Source: an uncultured Paraprevotella sp.
GTDB taxonomy: Bacteria; Bacteroidota; Bacteroidia; Bacteroidales; Bacteroidaceae
Direction: 5' to 3'
Assembly (NCBI GenBank): GCA_944321365.1
Contig: CALULA010000003.1
Coordinates: forward strand, 186,001-250,000
DNA length: 64,000 nucleotides
The first letter of the stretch is position 1. Each line of letters opens with the position of its first letter. Shown piece after piece: positions 1 through 7,881 of this stretch. The position numbers and the translations under genes are program-made. The notes under the pieces were generated by a model. The model was not told the origin of the DNA and ran no database searches. It saw only the letters and a program-made list of their open reading frames with translations.

Positions 1-70
1 CTGGGAGCAGCAGCTGACACAGCAGTGCCCCGCTGAAATATACGCCCCATACTTTTATACACATCCTCAT
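1..70 (-). CDS. N-terminus of a secreted protein (cut by window edge)
   Basis: Reading leftwards from an ATG at 70, 23 residues are visible: a short basic start (MRMCIK) and then a hydrophobic stretch with LLCQLLL. This looks like a signal peptide or lipoprotein leader. The rest of the gene lies outside the window, so no function can be given. A second ATG at 64 would also keep the leader. The next gene on the same strand ends at 245 and is followed by a strong hairpin, so this gene is probably a separate transcription unit. Confidence 0.5.
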   Translation of the reverse strand, partial: MRMCIKVWGVYFSGALLCQLLLP

Positions 71-193
71 CTGCATTGCGCTTTTGTCCTTTCCTGTTGG
101 TTTTTCTGCATTATCTTGTGCAAAAGTACTCCATTTCCCGGATATATGTTTCGGAATTGCCTGAAAAATGCATCCTTATTCCTATATATAATG

Positions 194-219
194 AAAGGCG
201 GCCTGCAAGAGCCGCCTTT
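194..219 (-). terminator. rho-independent terminator
   Basis: A perfect 9-bp inverted repeat (194-202 with 211-219, core GGCGGC/GCCGCC) has an 8-nt loop and A/T tracts at its ends. It lies 25 bp past the stop of the PepSY-like gene and reads as its terminator on the minus strand. Confidence 0.7.
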
Positions 220-244
220 TGTCTGTAGAAACCGGGGAGGAGTC

Positions 245-685
245 TCAGTCGTCCATGTCCATGTCGATGACGTTGAACTTTGTGTCGAACTTGATTTCCC
301 ACAGGTTGGAAAGCTTGACCTCGTAGCTGTACTTGTCGCGTTCCAGCTGGAGAATCTTGGCTCCGGCGTGGTTGTCGGTTACGAACTTGGTGATCTGTAC
401 GGGCACGGCCTTGCTCGGCACTGCGCTGTGCTTGCATTTCAGGTCGGTCCATTCGCCATTCTTGTCGAACTCCACGCTGTTGCCGTTGACGAACATCACG
501 TCGTAGCTGGTGTCAAACAGTTCCTTTTCCATCTTGGCAAAGGCCACTTTCTCCGAGGGGAAGTTCTGCTGGATGAAAGTCTGTGCCTTGGCGGGCAACT
601 GGTTCACGGTAATTACTTTGTCGTTGTCGGCCCATGCGGTTTGCAGGGTAAATACGCTCAGCAATAAGAATAACAACTTTTTCAT
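245..685 (-). CDS. PepSY-like periplasmic protein
   Basis: This is a 146-residue protein with a clear signal peptide (about residues 1-19, cleavage after AWA). The mature part shows two similar halves, about 25-85 and 86-146. They have the look of the PepSY-like (DUF2874) fold common in Bacteroidetes, in which small repeats resemble beta-lactamase inhibitory protein domains: NxLPAKAQTFIQ, a VEFDKNGEW segment and a closing IKFDTKFNVIDMDMDD. The acidic tail could bind cations. Family members are exported and mostly of unknown role. It is monocistronic, with its own promoter (734-741) and terminator (194-219). The family assignment rests on motif recognition only. Confidence 0.75.
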   Translation of the reverse strand: MKKLLFLLLSVFTLQTAWADNDKVITVNQLPAKAQTFIQQNFPSEKVAFAKMEKELFDTSYDVMFVNGNSVEFDKNGEWTDLKCKHSAVPSKAVPVQITKFVTDNHAGAKILQLERDKYSYEVKLSNLWEIKFDTKFNVIDMDMDD

Positions 686-733
686 AAGGCTTTTTTTTTA
701 GGGTTGTACATTTGTTTTCTTCTTTTGATAGGA

Positions 734-741
734 CAAAGTTA
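734..741 (-). promoter_or_regulatory. -7 promoter element of the PepSY-like gene
   Basis: The minus strand reads TAACTTTG, a match to the Bacteroides -7 consensus TAnnTTTG, about 50 bp before the ATG at 685. No clear -33 TTTG is seen at the right distance. Confidence 0.5.
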
Positions 742-808
742 AGGTCATGAATCTGGAAAGAAATGGGAAAATGTGGCTTTACAGGTTTAAAATATGTGAA
801 AACACAAA

Positions 809-838
809 CTCCCGGCACCGGATGAAGGGTGTCGGGAG
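809..838 (-). terminator. terminator downstream of kduI
   Basis: An 11-bp stem (809-819 with 828-838, one G-U pair) has an 8-nt loop and a T-rich stretch on the minus strand beyond it. It ends the EIIC-kduI unit 27 bp after the kduI stop. Confidence 0.65.
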
Positions 839-865
839 CCGTATGATTCTTTTCAGGGCTTGCTC

Positions 866-1822
866 TTACTTCATGTCTACATACTTGATTTCATCCTTGT
901 CGCTGTACTTCAAATTCTCACCGGCCATACCCCAGATGAAACTGTAGTTGCTGGTTCCGGCGGCGGCGTGGATGCTCCATTCGGGCGAAGTGATGGCCTG
1001 TTCGTTGTGCAACCACACAAGACGTTCCTCCTGCGGCTGCCCCATTAGGTGGCAGATTGCGTTTCCTTCGCTCACGTTGAAGTAGAAGTAGGCCTCCATG
1101 CGGCGGGTGTGCGTGTGTGCCGGCATGGTGTTCCACACGGAGCCGGGAGCCAGTTCGGTGAGGCCCATCTGCAACTGGTTGGTGCCTCCGCCCTCCACTC
1201 TTTCCAGGATGTCTTTCACGATGAGCTGGTTGACCACACGGTCGTTGCTTTCTTCCATCTTGCCGTAGTGGTCAGAGATGGCCAGGGCGTATTTCTTGGG
1301 GTCTGCTTTCTGCGCTTTCACGTCGGTAGTGATCAGCTGTGTCACGAAGTGCTTGTAGGCCGGTGCCGAATTGATGTAGAACTTGGCGGGTTTGGCCGGG
1401 TCGTTGCTTTTGAAGGTGACTTCCTTGTTGCCGCAACCCACGTAGAGGGCCTCCTTGTACTTCATCTCGTATTCCTTGCCGTCGACGGTCACCACGCCGT
1501 CGCCGCCGATGTTGATCACGCCCAGTTCGCGGCGTTCCAGGAAGTAGGTGATTTCAGGTCCCAGCTCGTGGAACGTTTCCAGTTTCAACACCTTGTTCAC
1601 CGGCATTACGCCGCCGTAGATCAGTCGGTCGTATAGGGTGTAGGTGATGTTGATTTCGTTCGGAGCCATGACCTTGTCCATCATGAAGGCACTGCGCAGG
1701 CGTTCGGTGTCGTAGTGCTTCACGTCTTGCGGATGGCATGCAGTCTGTACCTTGTAGTTCATTTGTGCGTTTGCCGTGAGGATGCCTAACCCCAGGCAAA
1801 AGGCTAATGCAATTTTTTTCAT
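866..1822 (-). CDS. kduI: 5-keto-4-deoxyuronate isomerase with signal peptide
   Basis: KduI converts 4-deoxy-L-threo-5-hexosulose uronate, made from unsaturated pectin or glycosaminoglycan units, to 3-deoxy-D-glycero-2,5-hexodiulosonate. The 318-residue protein keeps the family landmarks: [14 protein letters not shown] (about 94-107), the metal ligands H236, H238 and E243 in the [11 protein letters not shown] segment, and H285 in SIHAAAG. Compared with the usual length of about 280 residues it has an insert near 165-210 and, unusually, a classical N-terminal signal peptide (residues 1-19, ending NAQ). A second Met at residue 21 would give a cytoplasmic form, but the leader looks genuine. It lies 61 bp behind a PTS EIIC permease gene on the same strand, with no promoter seen between them. 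The family call is firm; export is inferred. Confidence 0.9.
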   Translation of the reverse strand: MKKIALAFCLGLGILTANAQMNYKVQTACHPQDVKHYDTERLRSAFMMDKVMAPNEINITYTLYDRLIYGGVMPVNKVLKLETFHELGPEITYFLERRELGVINIGGDGVVTVDGKEYEMKYKEALYVGCGNKEVTFKSNDPAKPAKFYINSAPAYKHFVTQLITTDVKAQKADPKKYALAISDHYGKMEESNDRVVNQLIVKDILERVEGGGTNQLQMGLTELAPGSVWNTMPAHTHTRRMEAYFYFNVSEGNAICHLMGQPQEERLVWLHNEQAITSPEWSIHAAAGTSNYSFIWGMAGENLKYSDKDEIKYVDMK

Positions 1823-1883
1823 TTCTTCTTCTTTTTTTATGTTTGTTGTATGGGTTTCAATGTGTGCCGCAGCGGGCCGGGCA

Positions 1884-3272
1884 TCAGTATTTCTTGCGGC
1901 TGATGGCGATGCGGTTCAGAATGGCCAGTCCCAGCGTGCAGACGATGAGGACGGCCGGACCGATGTATTTCACCGTGTGGGTCAGATGGAAGATGATCCA
2001 GGCCAGCGGACTGGAGGCGAAGTCGAGTGAGCCGCCCTCGAATCCGGCAGGTATGGCCACGGCGGTGTCCTGCGTGCGGACGAACACGTCATGTGCCGCG
2101 CTGGTGAAGTAAGGTGCCAGGTCGGTCACGAAATACAGCCCTATGGCCATCATGATGAGGCCGATGATGAACGTTTTCAGCACATTGCCGTTCGTGATGG
2201 GCAGGATGATGGGGAACACGTAGAACATGCCCGCCAGTGAGGCCAGCGGCAGGAACTGGTTGCCCGGCAGCACCACGGCCAGGAACAGCGTGACCGGGAT
2301 GAGCAGCAACGATACGACAAGCGTCGTGGGGTGGCCGATGACCAGAGCCGGACTCATGCCGATGTGCAGGCCGGCGTCCTCACCGAACTTGCGTCCTATC
2401 ATCTCCCTTGTGGCGTCGGCTATGGGGCGCAGACCCTCGATGAACAGGCCGGTGATGCGCGGAATCAGCTCCATCACGGCTCCCATCTTGATGCCCAGAC
2501 CCAGTATGCCCGGAATGTTATCCACCAGCTCCTGCCCGCTGTCGCAGGCCAGTGCACCGATGCCCAGACCGACAATCACACCAAGGAAGAGCGGCTCGCC
2601 CAGCAGGCCGAACTTCTTCTTCATGCCCTCGGCGTCGATGTACAGCTTGTTGAAGCCCGGAATCAGGTCCAGCAGCTTGTTGATGAGGATGGCGAAAGGC
2701 ATGAATCCCTGACAGAAAGGCTGCGGGATGGAGATGCCGTCCATCTTGTCGTAGAACTTCTGGAACTTGGGGGCCGTATAGTCGGCGGCGATGAGCGTGA
2801 GGATGTAGCAGATGATGGCGGCGAAGAAGCCCCATGCGATGCTGTCCATCGTGTAGTAGACCATGGCACCGATGAACGCGAAGTGCCAGTAGTTCCACAG
2901 GTCGATGTTCACTGTCTTGGTGGTCTTGGTGAGCAGCATCAGGATGTTTACGCCCAGGCAGACGGGGATGACGAACGCACCCACTGAAGTGTTGTAGGCC
3001 ACTGCTGCGGCTGCGGGCCATCCCATGTCGAAGATCTCAAGGTTGAGGTCGTAGATTTCCACCACCTTGGAGAGCGACGGGCTGAGGCTCGTGGTGAGCA
3101 AGGCCGTGATGACGGACAGGCCCACGAAACCGACACCCACATAGAGGCCGCTTTGTAGTGCTTTACTGAACTTGATTTTGATGCAGACGCCCAAAATCGT
3201 GAAAATGATTGGCATCATGACCGCCGCACCGAGGGCGATGATATAGCCGAACGCTTCTTCGATAAAATCCAT
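1884..3272 (-). CDS. GatC-type PTS EIIC permease, no PTS partners nearby
   Basis: This is a 462-residue multi-pass membrane protein of the galactitol/SgcC (GatC) EIIC family. The segment [15 protein letters not shown] (221-235) and the GHPTT motif (313-317) are typical, and hydrophobic segments run through almost the whole length. EIIC subunits normally transport a sugar or polyol while EIIA and EIIB phosphorylate it. No EIIA, EIIB, HPr or EI gene lies in this window, and such systems are rare in Bacteroidales. Its partner here is an exported KduI, so it may import a uronate-derived keto sugar without phosphorylation. That substrate is inference. The start at 3272 lies 47 bp after a perfect consensus promoter. 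Confidence 0.8.
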   Translation of the reverse strand: MDFIEEAFGYIIALGAAVMMPIIFTILGVCIKIKFSKALQSGLYVGVGFVGLSVITALLTTSLSPSLSKVVEIYDLNLEIFDMGWPAAAAVAYNTSVGAFVIPVCLGVNILMLLTKTTKTVNIDLWNYWHFAFIGAMVYYTMDSIAWGFFAAIICYILTLIAADYTAPKFQKFYDKMDGISIPQPFCQGFMPFAILINKLLDLIPGFNKLYIDAEGMKKKFGLLGEPLFLGVIVGLGIGALACDSGQELVDNIPGILGLGIKMGAVMELIPRITGLFIEGLRPIADATREMIGRKFGEDAGLHIGMSPALVIGHPTTLVVSLLLIPVTLFLAVVLPGNQFLPLASLAGMFYVFPIILPITNGNVLKTFIIGLIMMAIGLYFVTDLAPYFTSAAHDVFVRTQDTAVAIPAGFEGGSLDFASSPLAWIIFHLTHTVKYIGPAVLIVCTLGLAILNRIAISRKKY

Positions 3273-3318
3273 ATTTAAAATGTTTCTTGGTATTAATTCT
3301 GCAAATGATTAGGTGCGG

Positions 3319-3349
3319 CAAATTTAAAGAAAACTATTGGTAACGCAAA
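3319..3349 (-). promoter_or_regulatory. consensus Bacteroides promoter for EIIC-kduI
   Basis: On the minus strand TTTG (3349-3346), a 19-bp gap and TAAATTTG (3326-3319) match both elements of the Bacteroidetes sigma-ABfr promoter. Confidence 0.75.
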
Positions 3350-3606
3350 CAGAATGGATGAAAAAAATGCCGGACGGGGTGTGTTTTCCTGTTTTTCCGG
3401 TGGTTCGGAAGGGGAACAGCATAAGGTGGCTGCGTCCTCATTCTGGCAGGACGGTCGGGCGGCTGTTTCTGCCTTTGTCGCCTTTTTTGCCTGTCCGACC
3501 GCATTTTCAGAGGGGGGTACAGGAGGTTTCCGACAGGTTGTGAGTGCATATTTATTCACTTTTACGCCTTTATGCATCAGTTATTCCGTATATATGCGTC
3601 CGTTTG

Positions 3607-3738
3607 TGCGCAAAGAATGGAGCGGCAGTGCGCAATGACGCCGGCGTTTGTGCGCAAAGATGCCGACGGTGTTGCGGAAAGACGGGCGGAGCATTGCGGG
3701 AAGCGGCGGATTTTGTTGCGCATGGTGGCTTTTTTCGT
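3607..3738. repeat. 22-bp phased TGCGCA-like array, six units (array A)
   Basis: A TGCG core begins at 3607, 3629, 3651, 3673, 3695 and 3717, exactly 22 bp apart each time. The best units read TTTGTGCGCAAAGA; later units degrade to TTGCGGAA or TTGCGCAT. The 16 bp between cores differ, often holding a CCGG or CCGAC near the middle. The array sits in the 708-bp gap between the EIIC promoter (ends 3349) and the terminator at 3881. Nothing else is recognised in 3350-3600 or 3740-3880. It has no coding potential and no CRISPR-like identical repeats. Confidence 0.8.
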
Positions 3739-3880
3739 CTATTTGAAACATTCCCGGTGCTGCTTCTGATGAATCAGGATGTAACGGAAAAGAGCTTCCG
3801 GTATGTCTTTTTGCAATGGGAAACGGACGAAATGACGGCCTTAGTTTGAAATGCCGGGCGTTTGGGAGGGATGGGGTGAC

Positions 3881-3921
3881 AAAACGGCGGGATGCCATTC
3901 TCAACCATTGGCATCCCGCCG
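3881..3921 (-). terminator. strong rho-independent terminator
   Basis: A perfect 13-bp GC-rich stem (3885-3897 with 3909-3921) has an 11-nt loop and then TTTT on the minus strand. It ends the copA-flavodoxin transcript. Confidence 0.8.
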
Positions 3922-3981
3922 TGGAAAGGCGGACATGTTTGCCTGTGCGCGAGTCTCGTGCGGGGCGTGTCCGTATTTTTC

Positions 3982-4824
3982 TCAGATGAACAGTTCCGGC
4001 TCGCGCCGTGCGCTGAACTTCTGGTGCAGCATGGCGGTGTAGGGCGTGTCGAACGTGCGTGCGCCCACGGGGCAGAACTTGACGCAGGCGCAGCATTTGG
4101 TGCACTGGTTCACCTGTGTAACGGAGCGTCCGTCCTGCAGGCTGATGGCTCCCGTGGGGCACCAGTCCACGCATTCGCCGCAACCGTAGCACAGGTCGCT
4201 CACGACGGGGGCCTGCGGTGTGGAGGGACCGAGCGTCTTGTAGGGCACGTTACCCTTCATCGGCACGGGCGTGATGAGCTGTTCCAGCGGGCGGTCGTAG
4301 GTCATGGCGAAGTCGCGTGCCGTCACGTCCGGCGCGTCGGTCGTGCCCGTCTGTCGCAGCAGACTTTCATAGGCGCGGTGGCCGAAGTCGCGGGCCGTGC
4401 GCAGGTCCGTCTCGTCCGGACGCCCCTCGGCGATGGGCATGCCCGGCCGGCTGTAGGAGTGCTCGCCGATGAAGGCGGCTCCGCACAGGGGCGTGAATCC
4501 CTGCTGTTGCAGCACGTCGCGCAACTGTACCAGCGCGTCCTCATAGTCCCGGTTGCCGTAGGTCACGAGGGGAATGGCGATGCAGTTCTCCGCCTGCAGA
4601 CGGCGCAGACGGCTGAGGGCCACGGGGGCGGTCAGTCCGCCGTAGACCGGGGCGGCGACGAGGCAGATGGCGTTGCGCAGAGGCAGTGGTCCGGTGTTGC
4701 GGTCGGTGGTCAGGTCTATCTCTTCCCGGCGGGCGATGCCCATGCCGTCGGCCACGGCGCGGGCCACGCTGCGCGAGGTGTGTGTCGGTGAATAGTAGAT
4801 GACACAAAGTCTGTTCAGTTCCAT
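3982..4824 (-). CDS. EFR1-type flavodoxin/ferredoxin fusion protein
   Basis: This is a 280-residue cytoplasmic protein in two parts. Residues 1 to about 155 are flavodoxin-like (CVIYYSPTHTSRSVARAVA is the FMN phosphate loop region, and VAAPVYGG follows). The C-terminus carries two 4Fe-4S clusters: C212, C215, C218, C222 (CYGCGECVDWCP) and C241, C244, C247, C251 (CTKCCACVKFCP). This architecture is known as EFR1 (EFR1 family ferrodoxin), an electron carrier whose partners are not defined. It starts 14 bp after the copA stop, so it is very likely co-transcribed with copA. A link to copper stress or redox repair is inference. The domain call is firm. Confidence 0.85.
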   Translation of the reverse strand: MELNRLCVIYYSPTHTSRSVARAVADGMGIARREEIDLTTDRNTGPLPLRNAICLVAAPVYGGLTAPVALSRLRRLQAENCIAIPLVTYGNRDYEDALVQLRDVLQQQGFTPLCGAAFIGEHSYSRPGMPIAEGRPDETDLRTARDFGHRAYESLLRQTGTTDAPDVTARDFAMTYDRPLEQLITPVPMKGNVPYKTLGPSTPQAPVVSDLCYGCGECVDWCPTGAISLQDGRSVTQVNQCTKCCACVKFCPVGARTFDTPYTAMLHQKFSARREPELFI

Positions 4825-4838
4825 GCTTGCCCTCCGTT

Positions 4839-7298
4839 TTATGCCTCAAAGATGTTATACCCCTCTTCGGCCAGTGCGGCCTGCAGTTCCGCTATCGGTT
4901 TCGGGTCGCCCTCGAAGTCGATGACTGCTACGGGCGGGTTCAGACTCACCGTGGCGTGTACGCCCTCGATGCTGTTCAATGCTTTCTCTACGTGCATGCG
5001 GCAATGGTTGCACATCATGCCTTCCACTCTGTATTCTCTTTTCATCGTTTGGTTATTTAAAGGATTGTTGTTTCTTTTCAGGTCGGCCCGTCGCAGTCGC
5101 AGGCTGTTGGTCACCACGCTCACGCTGCTCATGGCCATGGCTGCCCCCGCAATCATGGGGTTGAGCAGGAATCCGCAGACGGGGTAGAGCGCACCGGCGG
5201 CCACGGGTACGCCGATGAGGTTGTAGACGAAGGCCCAGAACAGGTTCTGACGGATGGTGCGCACGGTGCGGGCGGAGAGCCGGATGGCTTCCGGTATCTT
5301 GCTCAGGTCGGACGAGATGACGGTCATCTGGGCCACGTCCATGGCGATGTCGCTGCCGCGCCCCATGGCGATGCTCAGGTCGGCCCGCGCCAGAGCCGCG
5401 CTGTCGTTGATGCCGTCGCCCACCATGGCCACGTGCCGTCCCTCGCGTTGCAGGGCCTCCACGAAACCGGCCTTGTCCTGCGGCGACACCTCTGCGCGGT
5501 AGTGGCGTATGCCCGTCTCGGCGGCGATGCGCGCGGCCGTGGCCTCGTTGTCGCCCGTGAGCATGCAGACCTCGATGCCCATGGCCTGCAGTTCGCCGAT
5601 GGCTTGGCGCGAGGTGGCTTTCACGCGGTCGGTCACTGCCGCCACGGCCAGGGCCTGACGGTTGTCGGCAAAGAAGATGACCGTCTGTCCCGCTGCTGCC
5701 ATACGGCGTGCCGATGCCTCCAGTTCATCCGTCACGGCGATGCCGGCCCGTTCCAGCAGGCGGCGGTTGCCGGCATGGAACGTGCGCCCGTTCCACCGTC
5801 CCGTGACGCCTTCGCCCGTGACGCTTTCAAAGTCCTCGATGGGCAGTTCGCGCCCCTGCAGGTTCCGCACAACGGCTTCGGCCAGCGGATGCTCGGAACA
5901 TTTCTCCAGACTGTAGAACACGTCCGGCAGCGGTTGCGCCTGCGGGTCCCAGTGCAGTTCCGTCACTACGGGGCGGCCCTCCGTGACGGTGCCGGTCTTG
6001 TCCAGTATGATGGTGTCAGTCCGCCGCGCGGCCTCCAGACTCTCCGCGTCCTTGATCAGGATGCCCCGTTCGGCCCCCTTGCCTATGCCTACCATGATGG
6101 CCGTGGGAGTGGCCAGGCCGAGGGCGCAGGGGCAGGCGATGATGAGTACCGTGACCAGGGCCAGCAGACCGTGGGTGAAGCCCTCGGTGGGGGCCAGCGT
6201 CCACCACAGAATGAAGGAGAGCAGGGCAATGCCGATGATGACGGGTACGAATACGGCGGCTATCCGGTCTACCAGCCGTTGTACGGGAGCCTTGCTGCCC
6301 TGCGCGTCCTGCACCATGCGGATGATATGGGCCAGCAGCGTGTCCGTCCCCACTTTCTCGGCGCGGAAGCGGAAACTGCCGCGCTGGTTGATGGTGCCGG
6401 CGAACACCCGTTGTCCCTCTTTCCGGGCCACGGGCACCGGTTCGCCGCTCAGCATGCTTTCATCTATATAGGAATGGCCGGAGGTGATGATGCCGTCCAC
6501 GGCAATCTTCTCGCCCGGTCGCACGGCCAGTTCCTGTCCCGGCTGCACTTCGCTGAGCCTGGCCTCGCGCGTTGTCCCGTCGCTGTCCACGAGGGTCACG
6601 GTGTTGGGCTGCAGGCCCATGAGCTTGCGTATGGCGTCGGACGTGCGCCCCTTGGCCCGCTCCTCCAGCAGGCGGCCCAGCAGGATGAAGGCGATGATGA
6701 CGCTGGAGGCCTCGAAGTAGACGTGCGGTTCCAGTCCGCGCCGGAGCCAGAAGTCCGGAAACAGCAGGTTGAAGAGGCTGAACAGATAGGCGATGAGCGT
6801 ACTGTTCGACACCAGCGTGTCCATGTTGGCCGTGCCGTGCCGCAGTTGCCGCCACGCATTGCGGTGGAAGTCGCGCCCCAGGTAGAGCACCACCGGTGTG
6901 GCCAGCAGGCACGAGACGATGCCGGCATACGCCCAGTGCATGAAGAACATGCCGATGACGGCCACGGGCAGGGCCAGCACGATGGCGGCTATTGTGCGCC
7001 GTTTCAGGCTGCGGTACTTCTCCTCGTGGGCCTGTTCCGCACGGTCGGCCCTCTGCTGGCGGTCGCCGTCGATGACCAGTCCGTAGCCGGCTTCCTGCAG
7101 GGCGGCTTTCAGCTGTTCCGGCGTGCAGCGTTGCGGGTCGAACTCCACGGTGGCCGTGGCCGCCGCGTAGTTCACACTGGCCGCGCACACGCCGGGCTGG
7201 CGGTTCAGTGTCTTGTCCACCCGCGTGGCGCAGGCCGCGCAGCTCATGTCCAGCACGGGGAATGTCCGTTTCACTATCGTGTCTTTTCCGTTCGTCAT
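4839..7298 (-). CDS. copA: Cu+-exporting P-type ATPase with extra C-terminal HMA domain
   Basis: This 819-residue P1B-1 ATPase exports Cu+ from the cytoplasm. In order it has: an N-terminal HMA domain with C20xxC23; membrane helices; the TGE-type actuator segment (SGEPV, about 284); the CPC motif at 389-391; the phosphorylation site D433 (DKTGT); HP at 470-471; GDGINDS near 627; YN at 692-693; and MAMSS at 721-725, the last two typical of Cu+ pumps. After a short Asn-rich linker (NNNPLNNQ) comes a second HMA-like domain with C763xxC766. That domain is usually encoded by a separate CopZ-like gene. The start at 7298 is chosen because the -7 element at 7326-7333 would place transcription start after the upstream ATG at 7322. 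Confidence 0.93.
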   Translation of the reverse strand: MTNGKDTIVKRTFPVLDMSCAACATRVDKTLNRQPGVCAASVNYAAATATVEFDPQRCTPEQLKAALQEAGYGLVIDGDRQQRADRAEQAHEEKYRSLKRRTIAAIVLALPVAVIGMFFMHWAYAGIVSCLLATPVVLYLGRDFHRNAWRQLRHGTANMDTLVSNSTLIAYLFSLFNLLFPDFWLRRGLEPHVYFEASSVIIAFILLGRLLEERAKGRTSDAIRKLMGLQPNTVTLVDSDGTTREARLSEVQPGQELAVRPGEKIAVDGIITSGHSYIDESMLSGEPVPVARKEGQRVFAGTINQRGSFRFRAEKVGTDTLLAHIIRMVQDAQGSKAPVQRLVDRIAAVFVPVIIGIALLSFILWWTLAPTEGFTHGLLALVTVLIIACPCALGLATPTAIMVGIGKGAERGILIKDAESLEAARRTDTIILDKTGTVTEGRPVVTELHWDPQAQPLPDVFYSLEKCSEHPLAEAVVRNLQGRELPIEDFESVTGEGVTGRWNGRTFHAGNRRLLERAGIAVTDELEASARRMAAAGQTVIFFADNRQALAVAAVTDRVKATSRQAIGELQAMGIEVCMLTGDNEATAARIAAETGIRHYRAEVSPQDKAGFVEALQREGRHVAMVGDGINDSAALARADLSIAMGRGSDIAMDVAQMTVISSDLSKIPEAIRLSARTVRTIRQNLFWAFVYNLIGVPVAAGALYPVCGFLLNPMIAGAAMAMSSVSVVTNSLRLRRADLKRNNNPLNNQTMKREYRVEGMMCNHCRMHVEKALNSIEGVHATVSLNPPVAVIDFEGDPKPIAELQAALAEEGYNIFEA

Positions 7299-7325
7299 AA
7301 CTGTGCTTCTTTCCGTTTCCATCGG

Positions 7326-7333
7326 CAAAGTTA
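7326..7333 (-). promoter_or_regulatory. -7 promoter element of copA
   Basis: TAACTTTG on the minus strand, 28 bp before the chosen copA start. It fixes the start choice. The gap to the divergent blaI-like gene holds dyads at 7428-7452. Confidence 0.55.
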
Positions 7334-7427
7334 CGGCTTCTGCGCCAGTTTTTCTTATAGAATTATGGTTGATTCTTATATTTTTCTTGCGGCAGCATCG
7401 TGTTGCCATTCTAATTATTGTTAAATC

Positions 7428-7452
7428 TAGTAGTTTTACTAAATGTTTTAGT
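7428..7452. promoter_or_regulatory. overlapping dyads, candidate BlaI-type operator
   Basis: Two overlapping inverted repeats are seen: TAGTA-GTTT-TACTA (7428-7441) and ACTAAA-TGT-TTTAGT (7438-7452). BlaI/MecI/CopY repressors bind short dyads of this size. The pair covers the -33 region of the blaI-like gene's promoter and lies about 95 bp upstream of the copA -7 element, so it could control one or both sides. Confidence 0.5.
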
Positions 7453-7474
7453 TGTTTGTTTAATATATTCATTC

Positions 7475-7482
7475 TACCTTTG
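7475..7482 (+). promoter_or_regulatory. -7 promoter element of the blaI-like gene
   Basis: TACCTTTG lies 30 bp before the ATG. A GTTG 20 bp upstream may serve as the -33 element and falls inside the dyad region. Confidence 0.55.
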
Positions 7483-7512
7483 CGGTAAAGAATAGATTCA
7501 AAGACTTGCAAG

Positions 7513-7881
7513 ATGAGAAACCTGACGCAGAAAGAGAAAGAGATTATGGAAATCCTCTGGCAGCACGGACCGATGGTCATCCGTGAGATGCTGGCGTATT
7601 ACGATGAACCGAAACCTCACTACAACACCGTAGCTACACTGGTGAAGCTGTTGGTGGAGAAAGGTTTCGTGGAGTATGAACCGGTGGGGAACATCTACCT
7701 TTACCGCGCCAAGGTCAGCCGGAGGCAGTATGGCGGCTCCACGCTGGGCGAACTGGTGTCGCATTACTACGACAATTCCTATACCAATGTAGTGTCTCAG
7801 TTCATCGAGGAGAATAAGATGGACATAGACGAGTTGAAACAACTGATCGCCCGGATTGAGCAAGGGCGCGAAAAGGAGTGA
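7513..7881 (+). CDS. BlaI/MecI/CopY-family transcriptional repressor
   Basis: This 122-residue protein has a winged-helix N-terminus (NLTQKEKEIMEILWQHGP, then HYNTVATLVKLLVEKGFVEY as recognition region and wing) and a C-terminal dimerisation part. It is the normal length for the family. These repressors bind dyads before their own operon and are inactivated by proteolysis through a BlaR1-type partner, or by Cu+ in CopY. No CopY-type cysteine pair is visible at the C-terminus, so direct copper sensing is unlikely. The downstream M56 gene overlaps its stop, forming a repressor/antirepressor pair. It is divergent from copA. The regulon is not known. Confidence 0.9.
   Translation: MRNLTQKEKEIMEILWQHGPMVIREMLAYYDEPKPHYNTVATLVKLLVEKGFVEYEPVGNIYLYRAKVSRRQYGGSTLGELVSHYYDNSYTNVVSQFIEENKMDIDELKQLIARIEQGREKE

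Noticed and set aside
3607..3738. CRISPR array
   Set aside because: Only a 6- to 12-bp core recurs and the step is 22 bp. CRISPR repeats are at least about 23 bp and identical, with spacers of about 30 bp, and no cas gene is present.
5433..7424. A 663-codon open frame on the plus strand
   Set aside because: It is antisense to copA, whose motifs are all intact, and arises from GC-rich codon bias. Its translation is Gly/His/Arg-rich with no recognisable domain.
7299..7580. N-terminal extension of copA to 7580
   Set aside because: The added residues overlap the divergent blaI-like gene and its operator region, and they lie upstream of the copA -7 element.
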